Source: Comamonas thiooxydans (GTDB lineage Bacteria > Pseudomonadota > Gammaproteobacteria > Burkholderiales > Burkholderiaceae_C). Taken from it: a stretch of DNA of 64,000 bases. The stretch spans positions 4,278,001-4,342,000 of the forward strand of contig NZ_AP026738.1 in assembly GCF_002157685.2 (NCBI RefSeq), written 5' to 3'. How positions within the stretch are numbered: position 1 is the first letter of the stretch; each line of letters starts with the position of its first letter. The position numbers and the translations under genes were made by a program. Positions 25,419 to 34,662 of this stretch are shown here, piece after piece. The notes under the pieces were generated by a model. It did no database searches, was not told where the DNA came from, and saw only the letters and a list, made by a program, of their open reading frames with translations.

Positions 25419-27143
25419 TCAATCGGAAAAACATATGGACTGCGGTGCAACAGCACCCAGCGCATCGGGTCGCAGCCTTGTCATCAGCTGCTCAAACTCT
25501 GGGGTGCCGTGCAGGGCTTGCGCTCTTACTTGCCCTGCCTGCAGATACACAATGCGATCGGCGAGACTCGCCTCACGCTGCCAATGCGTGGCAAAAATCA
25601 GCGTTCGCGCGCCGCTCTCGGCTGCCTGTGCCAGGCACTGCAAAACGTCAGCAGCAGTGACGGCATCCAGTCCCTCGGTCACCTCATCAAGCAGCCAGCA
25701 GCGGTCTGGGCTCAGCAGCAGTCTGGCCAGTGCCAGCCGGCGCGACTGGCCTCCGGACAGGCCGAGGCCTCCCTCACCCAGCATGGTGTCCAGCCCCTGT
25801 GGCAGGGCCATGACGTCGCTTCTGAGACCTGCAGCCTGCAGGGCGGCCCACAATTGCTCATCGCCGGCCCTGGCATCGGCCAGCCTCAGGTTGTTGCGCA
25901 GGCTGTCCTGAAAAAGCTCGGTTCTCTGTGTCATCCAGCTGCAACTGCGGGCCTGAACCACGCCCTCGTCCGGCTGCTGCTCGCCCGCCATCAAATGCAG
26001 CAAGCTGGTCTTGCCTGCGCCGCTGCTGCCGATCAGCGCCACGCGCTCGCCCTGGCGCACGTTCAGGTCTATCGGGCCCAATTGACGAAGTCGGACAGCC
26101 TGTAGGCTGACGGCCAGCTTCTGCACAGGCTGCTGTGGACTCTCTGCCACTTCGGCCTTGGCCGCCAGCGGGGGAGCCAGCCTGCGCAGCGCCAGCCAGG
26201 TACGTCCGGCCTGTTCTGCCCCTCTGCGCAGGGCTGCAAACGGCTCCATTGCCGACAGTGCCAGCAAAATACCCAGCGCAGCAACCGGCGCGTTGATGCG
26301 CTCCTGCTCTATCAACCAGGCCATCAGCAGCACGGATGCACTCAAGGTCATGGCAGACACCGCCCCATAAGCCTGGGCGGCAGCCGCTTCGGATTGATAA
26401 AGCCGCTCATCGGCCTGTGCACAGCGCGCATCGCTGTGCAGCACCTGTTGCACCTGGGCAGGCAACTGGCCTGCCATCAGCAGCTCGGTCTGGCCTGCAA
26501 CCAGATCTACGGTCTGGGCACGCATGGCTTCCAGAGCCATGGCACGGCGCACGGCGGCCTTGCGGCTGCGCAAACCATGCCACAGGGCAATGCCCCAACC
26601 AGCCAGCAGCAGCCACGCCAGGGTCAACAGGCCCAGCCACCAGCGCATGAATCCGTAGGCCAGAGCTGCCAGCAAGGCCGCGCCCAGCGCCGCGACGGCC
26701 GGCACCAGCAGGCGCAGATAAAGATTGTCCAGGGCGTCCACGTCGGAGGTCAGGCGCTGCAACAGCCTTGCCGGGCGCTGCAACAGCAGGCGGGCGGCCT
26801 GCGGGCGAGCCCAGCTCAGAAACAGTCTCTGGCGCAAAGCGGCCAGCACGGCCAGCGTGGCATCGTGGGTCACCAGGCGCTCGGCATAGCGGGCACCGGT
26901 GCGGCCCACGGCCAGCAGGCGAATGCCGGCCGACGGCATGAACACATCGAACACCAGAGCCGTGGCAGGCACCAGCCCGGCCAGGGCCGTGGCCGTGATG
27001 AACCAGCCCGACAAGCCCAGCAATGCCATGCCCATCAGCACCGTGAGCGCTGCCAGGGCGGCACCGCCCAGCCAGAGCTTGCGCGGCGCCATCTGGCCCA
27101 GCAGCTTCAGCATTTCGCGCATTGAAATGTCCCGTGTCTTCAT
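25419..27143 (-). CDS. cydC: heterodimeric ABC exporter subunit CydC
   Basis: 574 residues: six membrane spans in the N-terminal half and one ATPase domain. Walker A LIGSSGAGKTSLLH, signature LSGGQSRRLALARL, Walker B CWLLDEVTEGLD. With CydD it exports cysteine/glutathione thiols to the periplasm and is needed to assemble cytochrome bd. Start overlaps the cydD stop by four bases (ATGA), and it is followed by cydA. The C-terminal tail after the ATPase domain is short. Confidence 0.93.
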   Translation of the reverse strand: MKTRDISMREMLKLLGQMAPRKLWLGGAALAALTVLMGMALLGLSGWFITATALAGLVPATALVFDVFMPSAGIRLLAVGRTGARYAERLVTHDATLAVLAALRQRLFLSWARPQAARLLLQRPARLLQRLTSDVDALDNLYLRLLVPAVAALGAALLAALAYGFMRWWLGLLTLAWLLLAGWGIALWHGLRSRKAAVRRAMALEAMRAQTVDLVAGQTELLMAGQLPAQVQQVLHSDARCAQADERLYQSEAAAAQAYGAVSAMTLSASVLLMAWLIEQERINAPVAALGILLALSAMEPFAALRRGAEQAGRTWLALRRLAPPLAAKAEVAESPQQPVQKLAVSLQAVRLRQLGPIDLNVRQGERVALIGSSGAGKTSLLHLMAGEQQPDEGVVQARSCSWMTQRTELFQDSLRNNLRLADARAGDEQLWAALQAAGLRSDVMALPQGLDTMLGEGGLGLSGGQSRRLALARLLLSPDRCWLLDEVTEGLDAVTAADVLQCLAQAAESGARTLIFATHWQREASLADRIVYLQAGQVRAQALHGTPEFEQLMTRLRPDALGAVAPQSICFSD

Positions 27144-28870
27144 ACCTGCGACTCCTGCTCCCGTCGCAACAGTGGCAGCTCGATCACGCGATCCATGGCT
27201 GCGGCCAGATGCGCATCGTGGGTCGCGACCAGCATGGTGCGCCCCCTGGCCAGATGGCGCAGAGACTGCGTGATCTGGGCCGCTGTCTCGGGATCCAGAT
27301 GGGCAGTAGGTTCATCGACCAGCAGCAGTCCGGCCTGTGTCTGCGCGGCCATGCGCGCAAGGGCCAGTCTCACCACCTCGCCACCGGAAAGGCCTGCGCC
27401 CCCCTCACCCAGGCTTGCGCCGGGGCGATGCGCCAGGGCCTCGTCCAGTGCCGCCAGCTGCGTGGCTTGGGCAATCTGTTCGGGTCCTACAGAGTGGCGC
27501 CCCAGCGCAATATTGCGCGCGGCCGAGCCGGCAAAGACATGGGGCAACTGACCCAGCCAGGCCATGCGCCGGCGCAACTGGGTAGCACTGCCGGCCTCAA
27601 GCGTTTGCCGGTCGACTTCGATACGGCCTTGCTGTACCGGCAAAAGGCCGGCAATCTGCGCCAGCAGCACGGACTTGCCGCTGCCGCTGGGACTCCACAG
27701 CGCCACATGCTCGCCGGCCTGTATGTGCAAAGACAGCGGCGCGAGGCTGGAGTCACTGCCTGGCGCCTGGACCTTGAGTTCCGAAACGCTTACGGACACA
27801 GGCTGGCCAAGCCATGATTGCTCATCGACCGGAGATGCTTCAGCGGCATGCTGTGCACCGACAATCTGCATGGACTGCGCCCGCATGCTCTCCAAGGTCT
27901 GCAGCGCTGCCTCGCCTGCGGCTCTGTCATGCCAGACGGCCGAGAGATCGCGCAAAGGCTCGAAAAATGCCGGCGCCAGCAGCAGCACGAACATGGCCTG
28001 GCCCAGACCGAGCTTGTCGCCCCAGGCTCCGAAGTTCAGCGTGCCCAGCAGGTGAAAACCTATATAGACGGCCACCATGGCCACGCCCAGTGCCGAGAAA
28101 AGCTCCAGCACCGCAGAAGACAGAAAGGCAATGCGCAGCACGCGCATGGTGCGGGCGCGCAGACCTTCGGCATGGTCACGCAGCCGCTGACCTGTCAGTT
28201 CCACGGCATGCAGAGCACGCAACGTGCTCAGACCGCGCAGGCGGTCCAGCAGGAAAGCGTTCATATGGCCCAGCTGCAGCATCTGCTCTTCGCTGGCCGC
28301 CTTGGCACGCCAGCCCACGATCGCCATGAAAAGCGGAATCAGCGGCGCGGCAACCATCAGAATCAGAGCCGCCACCCATGACTGCAAGGCCACGGCAGCC
28401 AAAATCACCAGGGGCAGCAGACGCACACGCCACATCGCGCTCTGGTAACGCGCCAGCCACGGAACAATGGCCTCTGCCTGCTCGGCCATGGCGCTGGCGG
28501 CCTGGCCGGAGGCAGGGCGGCTCTTGTCCAGCGGCGATGCCTGAGCCAGCGACTGCGCCACCCGGGCGCGCAAGCTGCTGAGCTGCGCGCGCGCTGCACG
28601 GTTGGCCAGCATGCCGCCATGGCCTTCTGTCCAGGCTCGCAGCAAGCCCAGCAACAACACGCCAGCCGCCATGGGCCAGACGGCCGCCATGCCCTGACCG
28701 TTGGCCATGAGTTGCACAGCCCAGGCCAGCAAGGCTGCCTGCGGCAACCATATCAGAGCGGCAAACACCTGCCACACAGCTCCCGCGCTGGGGCGACGGA
28801 TGACGCTCGCCAACTCGGCATGTGCTGTATCGACCTGATTGTCGGTGGAGGAAGAAGGGGTGTGCTGCAT
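27140..28870 (-). CDS. cydD: heterodimeric ABC exporter subunit CydD
   Basis: 576 residues with an N-terminal six-span membrane domain and a C-terminal ATPase: Walker A LWSPSGSGKSVLLAQI, signature LSGGEVVRLALARM, Walker B LLLVDEPTAHLD. First gene of the cydDCABX operon. The genes encoding the exporter come first, unlike in E. coli where cydAB and cydDC are separate units. Three operator-like sites lie upstream, including a perfect FNR/ANR box, so induction under low oxygen is expected. Confidence 0.93.
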   Translation of the reverse strand: MQHTPSSSTDNQVDTAHAELASVIRRPSAGAVWQVFAALIWLPQAALLAWAVQLMANGQGMAAVWPMAAGVLLLGLLRAWTEGHGGMLANRAARAQLSSLRARVAQSLAQASPLDKSRPASGQAASAMAEQAEAIVPWLARYQSAMWRVRLLPLVILAAVALQSWVAALILMVAAPLIPLFMAIVGWRAKAASEEQMLQLGHMNAFLLDRLRGLSTLRALHAVELTGQRLRDHAEGLRARTMRVLRIAFLSSAVLELFSALGVAMVAVYIGFHLLGTLNFGAWGDKLGLGQAMFVLLLAPAFFEPLRDLSAVWHDRAAGEAALQTLESMRAQSMQIVGAQHAAEASPVDEQSWLGQPVSVSVSELKVQAPGSDSSLAPLSLHIQAGEHVALWSPSGSGKSVLLAQIAGLLPVQQGRIEVDRQTLEAGSATQLRRRMAWLGQLPHVFAGSAARNIALGRHSVGPEQIAQATQLAALDEALAHRPGASLGEGGAGLSGGEVVRLALARMAAQTQAGLLLVDEPTAHLDPETAAQITQSLRHLARGRTMLVATHDAHLAAAMDRVIELPLLRREQESQV

Positions 28871-28878
28871 TTCTCAAT

Positions 28879-28896
28879 TTTCAGTATTTACTGAAA
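28879..28896. promoter_or_regulatory. inverted repeat next to cydD start
   Basis: TTTCAGT-ATTT-ACTGAAA, perfect 7-base arms ending 8 bases before the cydD ATG. Its place over the ribosome-binding region would suit a repressor or an mRNA structure. Regulator unknown. Confidence 0.45.
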
Positions 28897-28972
28897 TTAA
28901 CGGAATACTACTCTTCTTTTGACAATCATCATGACTTGATATGCAAAAGCCAATTGCAGGACCAGGCCTACA

Positions 28973-28986
28973 TTGATACGCATCAA
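28973..28986. promoter_or_regulatory. FNR/ANR box
   Basis: TTGATACGCATCAA, an exact match to the FNR consensus TTGAT-N4-ATCAA, centred about 110 bases upstream of cydD. A half match (TTGAT at 28937) lies downstream. If the box is at -41.5, transcription would begin near 28938. Confidence 0.8.
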
Positions 28987-28997
28987 CTCCGAAGCGA

Positions 28998-29023
28998 TTT
29001 AACAAGGGTTAACCCTTGTTAAA
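28998..29023. promoter_or_regulatory. 26-base perfect palindrome
   Basis: TTTAACAAGGGTT followed by its exact reverse complement AACCCTTGTTAAA, 11 bases upstream of the FNR box. No loop and no T-tract, so an operator is more likely than a terminator. Regulator unknown. Confidence 0.55.
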
Positions 29024-29061
29024 GTCGTGCTTGAGCAACATCAAGCGAGCAAGCCGCCCAT

Positions 29062-29087
29062 AAAAAACGGCGTCCGAAGACGCCGTT
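29062..29087 (-). terminator. intrinsic terminator of the nitronate monooxygenase-like gene
   Basis: On the minus strand AACGGCGTC-TTC-GGACGCCGTT followed by TTTTTA, 24 bases behind the stop codon. Confidence 0.85.
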
Positions 29088-29110
29088 GGCACAGAAGATA
29101 GTGAACTGCC

Positions 29111-30067
29111 TCAGGCAACCAGCAGGCTGGCCTTGGCTTCGGCATATTCACGCTTGAGGCGAGCCACCAGCTCGGCCGTGGGCTGCACCTTGTCGACGGC
29201 ACCGATGCCCTGGCCGCAGCCCCAGATGTCCTTCCAGGCCTTTTGCGCGCCGCCGCCAAAATTCATCTTGCTGGGGTCGGACTCGGGCAGGTTCTCCGGA
29301 TCCAGACCTGCCGCACGAATCGACGGTGCCAGATAGTTGCCATGCACGCCGGTGAACAGATTGCTGTAGACCACGTCGTCGGAGTTGCCCTCGACAATCG
29401 CCTGCTTGTAGGCTTCCACGGCACGCGCCTCGTCAGTGGCGATGAAGGCCGAGCCGATATAGGCAAAGTCCGCACCCATCGCCTGGGCCGCGAGAACCGC
29501 TCCCCCCGTGGCAATCGATCCGGACAGCGCCAGCGGGCCGTCAAACCATTGGCGAATTTCCTGCACCAGGGCAAACGGGCTCTTCACACCCGCATGGCCG
29601 CCAGCACCGGCTGCCACGGCGATCAGGCCGTCGGCACCTTTTTCAATGGCCTTGCGCGCAAACTTGTTGTTGATGATGTCGTGCAGCACCACACCACCCC
29701 AGCTGTGCACGGCCTGGTTCACATCTTCACGCGCGCCCAGGCTGGTGATGATGATGGGCACCTTGTACTTGGCGCAGACCTGCATGTCGTGCTCGAGACG
29801 GTCATTGCTCTTGTGCACGATCTGGTTGATGGCGAATGGAGCCGAAGGGCGATCGGGGTGGGCCTTGTCCCAGGCAGCCAGAGTCTCGGTGATCTCCGCC
29901 AGCCAGTCCTCCAGCTGCTCGGCCGGACGGGCATTGAGAGAAGGCATGGAGCCGACAATGCCGGCCTTGCACTGCTCGATGACAAGCTTTGGATTGCTGA
30001 TGATGAAAAGCGGCGAGCCGATGACAGGCAAAGCCAGCTTTTTGAGGGCGGGTGGCAGCTTGGACAT
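29111..30067 (-). CDS. nitronate monooxygenase / 2-nitropropane dioxygenase family FMN protein
   Basis: 318 residues, TIM-barrel flavoprotein. Family features: LPVIGSPLFIISNPKLVIEQ at the N-terminus, GADGLIAVAAGAGGHAG with the active-site histidine, LSGSIATGGAVLAAQAMGAD and FAYIGSAFIATDEA for FMN phosphate binding. It may oxidise toxic alkyl nitronates; related proteins also include enoyl reductases and the family is often misnamed. AAGGAGACAAC precedes the ATG. A single-gene unit upstream of cyd with its own terminator. Confidence 0.85.
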   Translation of the reverse strand: MSKLPPALKKLALPVIGSPLFIISNPKLVIEQCKAGIVGSMPSLNARPAEQLEDWLAEITETLAAWDKAHPDRPSAPFAINQIVHKSNDRLEHDMQVCAKYKVPIIITSLGAREDVNQAVHSWGGVVLHDIINNKFARKAIEKGADGLIAVAAGAGGHAGVKSPFALVQEIRQWFDGPLALSGSIATGGAVLAAQAMGADFAYIGSAFIATDEARAVEAYKQAIVEGNSDDVVYSNLFTGVHGNYLAPSIRAAGLDPENLPESDPSKMNFGGGAQKAWKDIWGCGQGIGAVDKVQPTAELVARLKREYAEAKASLLVA

Positions 30068-30311
30068 ATGTTGTCTCCTTCTTCGTTTTATAAATAAAAA
30101 AGGCTGTAGCGTTTATTCCAAATACGCAGGCAGCTCTTATTTCAGAAGCAGTTCGAAGGCCGGCTCACTGTTTGCACCCCTGTGCCGACGATGAGGCCGT
30201 CCGACTGGCCGGTGGCCAGTTTCGCCTGCCATGACACCACTTCCTGTCCCCTGGGCAACAGTTTCTGCATCTGTTTTGCACGGCGGATCATCGTGATGGA
30301 AGTGGCTGCAA

Positions 30312-30343
30312 AAAAGGCCTGAACGCGATGCGTTTCAGGCCTT
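30312..30343 (-). terminator. intrinsic terminator of the Liv-type binding-protein gene
   Basis: On the minus strand AAGGCCTGAA and TTCAGGCCTT arms with a 9-base loop and a following T-run, 8 bases after the gene's stop. Confidence 0.85.
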
Positions 30344-30349
30344 GCTTTC

Positions 30350-31480
30350 TTACTGCGTCACACGCCCGGCGGCGTTGACGATGGACAGGTCCACATATTT
30401 GGATCCCACTTGCCCGGGCTTGAAGTTCACCCAGTAGCCGCCCAGGTCATAAGACTCCAGTCCGCGCAAGGCGGCACTCATTTTTTCCGGCGTCAGCGGC
30501 TGGCTGCGACGCATGGCCTCCACGATGACCTTGGCATTCACAAAGCCTTCCATCATGGCAAAGCTCACCGGAACGTCCAGGGACTTGCCTGCTGCAATCG
30601 TCGCGTCGCGAAACTCCTTGTTGAGCTTGCCCGATACCTTGTAGGGACTGGGCACTACCTGGGCAATCGACAGACCGCTCATGTACTCAACAGGAAGACG
30701 CTTGGCCAACTGCTCGATATCGGCCTCCGCCGTGGCATAGACTTGGGCGGTACCGCCCTCCATGCGATATGCCTCGACAAATGCCGCCGTGGCAGGGCTG
30801 GAAGCCACCAGCAAAATGGCTTGAGGCGAAGTCTTCGCAGCCTGCAGCTCCTGCACAGCCTTGTCCGAGCCACCTCGGCTCTTGAGCATGGCCGATCCCA
30901 CCAGCTTGGCCCCGCTTGGGTTCACGGCCTTGGTCACCAAGGCCGTCAGCTCCTGCGCATCGGGACGCTCCTCGAACACCAACGCCAGCCGCGTGATGCC
31001 TACGGTGGCCAGATGGGTGGAAATCTTTGCGATCTGCTCGACAAGCCCTGCACGCGTGGAGAACATCTGGGGTGATGCCAGCACACGGGTGTCCGTGCTC
31101 TGATAACCCACCAGCGGAATCTGCGAGCTATCCAGAGCCTTGCTCTCCAGCAAGGCCGAGAGATTGCGATTGCCGAAATAGCCTGCCAGCACCACGGGCT
31201 TGGATTCGCTCAGCAGCTTGCGCGTCTTGGTCACGGTCTCTTCGGGATGGCCCACATCATCAAGCACGGCCAGCTCCACAGGTTGGCCCTGCACACCACC
31301 TGCCTTGTTGACCTGGTCAAAGTACAGACGCATGCCCTGCGCATAGGCCCGCCCCTGACTGGCTTCAGCCCCCGACATCGGGGCCACCTGACCTACCGTC
31401 CAGGCCTGCGCCACCAAAGCAGCACCTGCATACATGGCGACCAAACCGGCTCGCGCCAACACCCAATGCTTGCGATTCAT
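30350..31480 (-). CDS. ABC transporter substrate-binding protein, branched-chain amino acid (Leu/Ile/Val) type
   Basis: 376 residues with a signal peptide (HWVLARAGLVAMYAGAALVA, cleaved near VAQA). Type I periplasmic-binding fold: VGQVAPMSGAEASQGRAYAQ, GMRLYFDQVNKAGGVQG and VLAGYFGNRNLSALLESKAL are characteristic of the LivJ/LivK group. Stands alone, with no Liv permease or ATPase genes beside it, so it must work with components elsewhere or act as a sensor. GGAGAGGGAGA lies upstream of the ATG. Ligand unknown. Confidence 0.87.
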   Translation of the reverse strand: MNRKHWVLARAGLVAMYAGAALVAQAWTVGQVAPMSGAEASQGRAYAQGMRLYFDQVNKAGGVQGQPVELAVLDDVGHPEETVTKTRKLLSESKPVVLAGYFGNRNLSALLESKALDSSQIPLVGYQSTDTRVLASPQMFSTRAGLVEQIAKISTHLATVGITRLALVFEERPDAQELTALVTKAVNPSGAKLVGSAMLKSRGGSDKAVQELQAAKTSPQAILLVASSPATAAFVEAYRMEGGTAQVYATAEADIEQLAKRLPVEYMSGLSIAQVVPSPYKVSGKLNKEFRDATIAAGKSLDVPVSFAMMEGFVNAKVIVEAMRRSQPLTPEKMSAALRGLESYDLGGYWVNFKPGQVGSKYVDLSIVNAAGRVTQ

Positions 31481-31579
31481 TCAGAGTCTCCCTCTCCATC
31501 AATGCAGTGGGTCTGAAGCGCCCATGCAGCTGCCGAATTATTGTTGATGACCTGACCTGTACTAGCCAGGCGCCCATGG

Positions 31580-31606
31580 AAAAAGAGGGGCTTGAAGCCC
31601 CTCTTT
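31580..31606. terminator. intrinsic terminator behind etfA
   Basis: AAAAGAGGGGCTT and AAGCCCCTCTTTT arms around a short centre, 14 bases after the etfA stop; symmetric enough to act in both directions. Confidence 0.85.
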
Positions 31607-31620
31607 TGATGTGCGCCAAA

Positions 31621-32553
31621 TTACAGCGCGTTGACCAGCTCGGGAACGGCTGTGAACAGATCGGCTTCCAGACCGTAATCAGCCACCGAGAAGATCGGGG
31701 CCTCGGGGTCCTTGTTGATCGCCACGATCACCTTCGAGTCCTTCATGCCCGCCAGATGCTGGATCGCTCCCGAGATGCCGCAGGCAATGTACAGCTGCGG
31801 CGCCACGATCTTGCCCGTCTGGCCCACTTGCAGGTCGTTGGGCGCATAGCCCGCATCCACCGCAGCGCGCGACGCGCCGATGGCCGCGCCCAGCTTGTCG
31901 GCCAGCGGCGACATGACTTCCTGGAACTTCTCGGCCGAGCCCAGCGCGCGACCGCCGGAGACGATGATCTTGGCTGCCGTCAGTTCGGGACGCTCGCTCT
32001 TGGTCACTTCGCGGCCCACAAAGGCGCTCTTGCCGCTGTCAGCCACGGCTGCCGCCGTTTCCACGGCCGCCGAGCCGCCGCTGGCTGCCGCTGCGTCAAA
32101 GCCCGTGGTACGCACGGTGATGACCTTGACGGCATCGGCGGACTGCACGGTGGCAATGGCGTTGCCCGCGTAGATGGGGCGCTCGAAGGTGTCGGCGGAG
32201 TCGACCTTGGTGATGTCGCTGATCTGGGCCACGTCCAGCTTGGCGGCCACGCGAGGCGCCACGTTCTTGCCCGAGGCGGTCGAGGGGAACAGGATGTGGC
32301 TGTAGTTGCCGGCGATGGCCAGCACCTGGGCCGCCACGTTCTCGGCCAGGCCGTCCTTGAGGCTGGCGCCGTCGGCATGGATGACCTTGGAGACTCCGGC
32401 GATCTGGGCGGCAGCGGCTGCTGCAGCGGCTGCACCTTCGCCAACCACCAGCACATGCACATCACCACCGCAGGCCTTGGCGGCCGTCACGGTGTTCAGG
32501 GTCGCGGTCTTGATCGAAGCGTTGTCGTGTTCTGCAATAACGAGAGAAGTCAT
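31621..32553 (-). CDS. etfA: electron transfer flavoprotein alpha subunit
   Basis: 310 residues from the ATG at 32553 (GAGG six bases upstream; a TTG two codons earlier is also in frame). FAD-binding C-terminal domain is intact: [40 protein letters not shown] and [15 protein letters not shown]. With EtfB it passes electrons from acyl-CoA and other dehydrogenases to ETF-ubiquinone oxidoreductase. It lies 160 bases after etfB, a longer gap than usual because a GC-rich repeat sits between them. Confidence 0.96.
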   Translation of the reverse strand: MTSLVIAEHDNASIKTATLNTVTAAKACGGDVHVLVVGEGAAAAAAAAAQIAGVSKVIHADGASLKDGLAENVAAQVLAIAGNYSHILFPSTASGKNVAPRVAAKLDVAQISDITKVDSADTFERPIYAGNAIATVQSADAVKVITVRTTGFDAAAASGGSAAVETAAAVADSGKSAFVGREVTKSERPELTAAKIIVSGGRALGSAEKFQEVMSPLADKLGAAIGASRAAVDAGYAPNDLQVGQTGKIVAPQLYIACGISGAIQHLAGMKDSKVIVAINKDPEAPIFSVADYGLEADLFTAVPELVNAL

Positions 32554-32609
32554 ATTCAACCTCTAAATTTCTTTACGTTCTGGCGAAGTCCGAGAGAGGA
32601 CATCAGCCC

Positions 32610-32712
32610 TTGGCAGCAGCGCAGCCTAGCGAGGGACGGCCAGCAAGGGCCGCCCCGCAGCCAAGGCCGTCGTCCCCCTTTGGGGGAAGGCGCCGCAGGC
32701 GACTCAGGGGGA
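32610..32712. repeat. GC-rich palindromic spacer element
   Basis: About 100 bases between etfB and etfA holding several nested GC-rich inverted repeats, such as TCCCCCTTTGGGGGA and CGCCGCAGGCG. I recall near-identical spacers at many places in Comamonas/Delftia genomes, so this is probably a family-wide REP-like element. It would form strong structure in the etfBA message. Confidence 0.55.
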
Positions 32713-32713
32713 G

Positions 32714-33463
32714 TCAGATGACCTTCGCTTCATTTTTCAGCTTGTCGACCAGGGCGGCCACATCGGCCACCTTGACGCCAGCACCGCGCTTGGCAGGCTC
32801 GGAGACCTTCACGGTCTTCAGGCGAGGCGTCACGTCCACGCCCAGGTCTTCGGGCTTGAAGGTGTCCAGCTGCTTTTTCTTGGCCTTCATGATGTTGGGC
32901 AAGGTGACGTAGCGGGGCTCGTTCAGGCGCAGGTCGGTGGTGATGACGGCGGGCGTGGACAGGGCCACGGTTTCCAGGCCGCCGTCCACTTCGCGGGTCA
33001 CGTTGACCTTGTCGCCAGCGACTTCGACCTTGGAGGCAAAAGTGGCCTGGGGCAGGTCGGCCAGGGCCGCCAGCATCTGGCCGGTCTGGTTGGCGTCGTC
33101 GTCGATGGCCTGCTTGCCGCAGATGACCAGACCGGGTTGCTCCTTGTCCACCAGGGCCTTGAGCAGCTTGGCCACAGCCAGGGGCTGCAGCTCAACATCG
33201 GTCTCGACCAGAATGCCGCGATCGGCACCGATGGCCATGGCCGTGCGCAGGGTTTCCTGGCACTGGGCCACACCACAGGAGACGGCGATGACTTCGGTCA
33301 CCACGCCTTTTTCCTTCAGGCGCACGGCTTCTTCGACGGCGATTTCGTCAAAGGGGTTCATGCTCATCTTGACGTTGGCGATGTCCACACCCGTGCCGTC
33401 CGACTTCACGCGGACCTTGACGTTGTAGTCCACCACGCGCTTGACAGGGACCAATACCTTCAT
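32714..33463 (-). CDS. etfB: electron transfer flavoprotein beta subunit
   Basis: 249 residues. [20 protein letters not shown] and [20 protein letters not shown] open the AMP-binding domain, and the beta-subunit signature [20 protein letters not shown] with [20 protein letters not shown] is present near residues 155-200. AAGGAG lies before the ATG. First gene of etfBA; the upstream region has a LiuR-like and a TetR-type operator, which suggests control by fatty-acid or branched-chain amino-acid catabolism regulators. Confidence 0.96.
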   Translation of the reverse strand: MKVLVPVKRVVDYNVKVRVKSDGTGVDIANVKMSMNPFDEIAVEEAVRLKEKGVVTEVIAVSCGVAQCQETLRTAMAIGADRGILVETDVELQPLAVAKLLKALVDKEQPGLVICGKQAIDDDANQTGQMLAALADLPQATFASKVEVAGDKVNVTREVDGGLETVALSTPAVITTDLRLNEPRYVTLPNIMKAKKKQLDTFKPEDLGVDVTPRLKTVKVSEPAKRGAGVKVADVAALVDKLKNEAKVI

Positions 33464-33490
33464 TGCTGCGGCTCCTTAATGATTACTGCA

Positions 33491-33508
33491 TTGACGTTTA
33501 CGTAAACT
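33491..33508. promoter_or_regulatory. LiuR-like MerR-type operator upstream of etfBA
   Basis: TTGACGTTTACGTAAACT, containing the palindrome GTTTACGTAAAC, 28 bases before the etfB start. It resembles the sites of LiuR, the MerR-family regulator of branched-chain amino-acid degradation in proteobacteria, as I remember them. Confidence 0.55.
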
Positions 33509-33600
33509 GGATTCATTTTATGCGGCACCGCAACACTCTCTGCACAATTTTCCAGACAATCTGCCCGGAGATATGTGCAGCAGCCTTCGCAGGTGGAATG

Positions 33601-33632
33601 GCATAAAAAAGAACGACCGTTCAATTTTATGC
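33601..33632. promoter_or_regulatory. 32-base inverted repeat, TetR-type operator
   Basis: Core GAACGACCGTTC flanked by GCATAAAA and TTTTATGC arms; 13 of 15 positions pair in each half. It lies about 140-170 bases upstream of etfB. The GAACG-N2-CGTTC core suits a TetR regulator such as those controlling fatty-acid oxidation. Confidence 0.6.
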
Positions 33633-33864
33633 ACAAGCCTCGCGAAATCATGGGTCTCAGATGGGTCAAATCAGGGTAAAACCTAGGAATTGAGTCCATC
33701 AGTGCCATGCCTGCATCCAGATAGGCCTCACGGTAACACTGCCGGAAAGCAGCCTCGTCGTTCAAATGGACGGGCCGAAAACACAAGAATCCGCGCGGCG
33801 AACGACGCCATCCACGCAGCTCAGCCTGCCCAACAACGAAGGCTGGGGAGCGCAAATCCAGGGT

Positions 33865-34641
33865 TTAGCGCCAACGAGGCTTGCGCTTTTGTGCGAAAGC
33901 CTGAGCGCCTTCCTGCGCGTCGGTATCCAGCATATTGGTAGCCATGGTCTGGCCCGCCAGCTGATAAGCCGACTCCAGGCCCATTTCACGCTGGCGATAG
34001 ACCAGCTCCTTGCCCATTCTGATGGCCACACGGGGCTTGCTCAAGATGGCAGACACCAGCTCTTCCACGGCAGCATCGAGCCGCTCCGGCTCGACCACGC
34101 GATTGAGCAGACCATAGTGCAGAGCCGTCTGCGCATCGATGAACTCGCCCGTCAGCAGCATCTCCATGGACTGTTTGATCGGCATGTTGCGCACCAGAGG
34201 CACGCTGGGCGTGGAGCAGAACAAGCCGTATTGAATGCCGCTGGTGGCAAAGCGAGCCTCGCTGCTGGCCACGGCCAGATCACACTGCGCCACCAACTGG
34301 CAACCTGCTGCCGTTGCGATGCCCTGTACTCTTGCAATGACAGGAACGGGCAGCTTCTGAATCGAGAGCATCATGCGGCTGCACTGGGCAAACAGCTGCT
34401 GGTAGTAAGCCAGCTCCGTATGGGCCGCCATGTCCTTGAGGTTATGCCCGGCGCAAAAGGCCTTGCCTTGGGCGGCCAGCACCACCACACGCGCCTGCTC
34501 ACTCTTGGCCACGACATCCAGCGCCGACTGCAGGGCCATGAGCATTTCACTGCTCAAGGCGTTGAAACGCTGCGCGTCGCTCAACGTGATGCGTGCCACA
34601 CCGCGCTCGTCCTGACTCAGTTGCACCAAGGAATCGCTCAT
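33865..34641 (-). CDS. enoyl-CoA hydratase/isomerase family protein
   Basis: 258 residues from the ATG at 34641; a GTG three codons upstream is an alternative. Crotonase fold: ARITLSDAQRFNALSSEML, the oxyanion-hole loop AQGKAFCAGHNLKDMAAH, and VQGIATAAGCQLVAQCDLAV with the second oxyanion-hole backbone. The usual catalytic glutamates of classic hydratases are not clearly in place (FCSTPSVPLVRNM instead of an E-rich loop), as in many members of unknown substrate. It follows the histone-deacetylase-like gene by 21 bases in one operon. Confidence 0.87.
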   Translation of the reverse strand: MSDSLVQLSQDERGVARITLSDAQRFNALSSEMLMALQSALDVVAKSEQARVVVLAAQGKAFCAGHNLKDMAAHTELAYYQQLFAQCSRMMLSIQKLPVPVIARVQGIATAAGCQLVAQCDLAVASSEARFATSGIQYGLFCSTPSVPLVRNMPIKQSMEMLLTGEFIDAQTALHYGLLNRVVEPERLDAAVEELVSAILSKPRVAIRMGKELVYRQREMGLESAYQLAGQTMATNMLDTDAQEGAQAFAQKRKPRWR

Positions 34642-34662
34642 TGCTGTCACCCTGCTTTCGGA

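Larger units (their letters stand above)
33464..33864. other. etfBA upstream region, no gene seen
   Basis: 401 bases between the enoyl-CoA hydratase gene and etfB. An open frame on the minus strand covers most of it but looks random and crosses both operators. Contents worth noting are the two inverted repeats at 33491-33508 and 33601-33632. Confidence 0.55.

Noticed and set aside
33460..33855. 131-codon open frame on the minus strand upstream of etfB
   Set aside because: No recognisable motif, crosses two operator-like sites and overlaps the etfB start; cysteine-rich random look.
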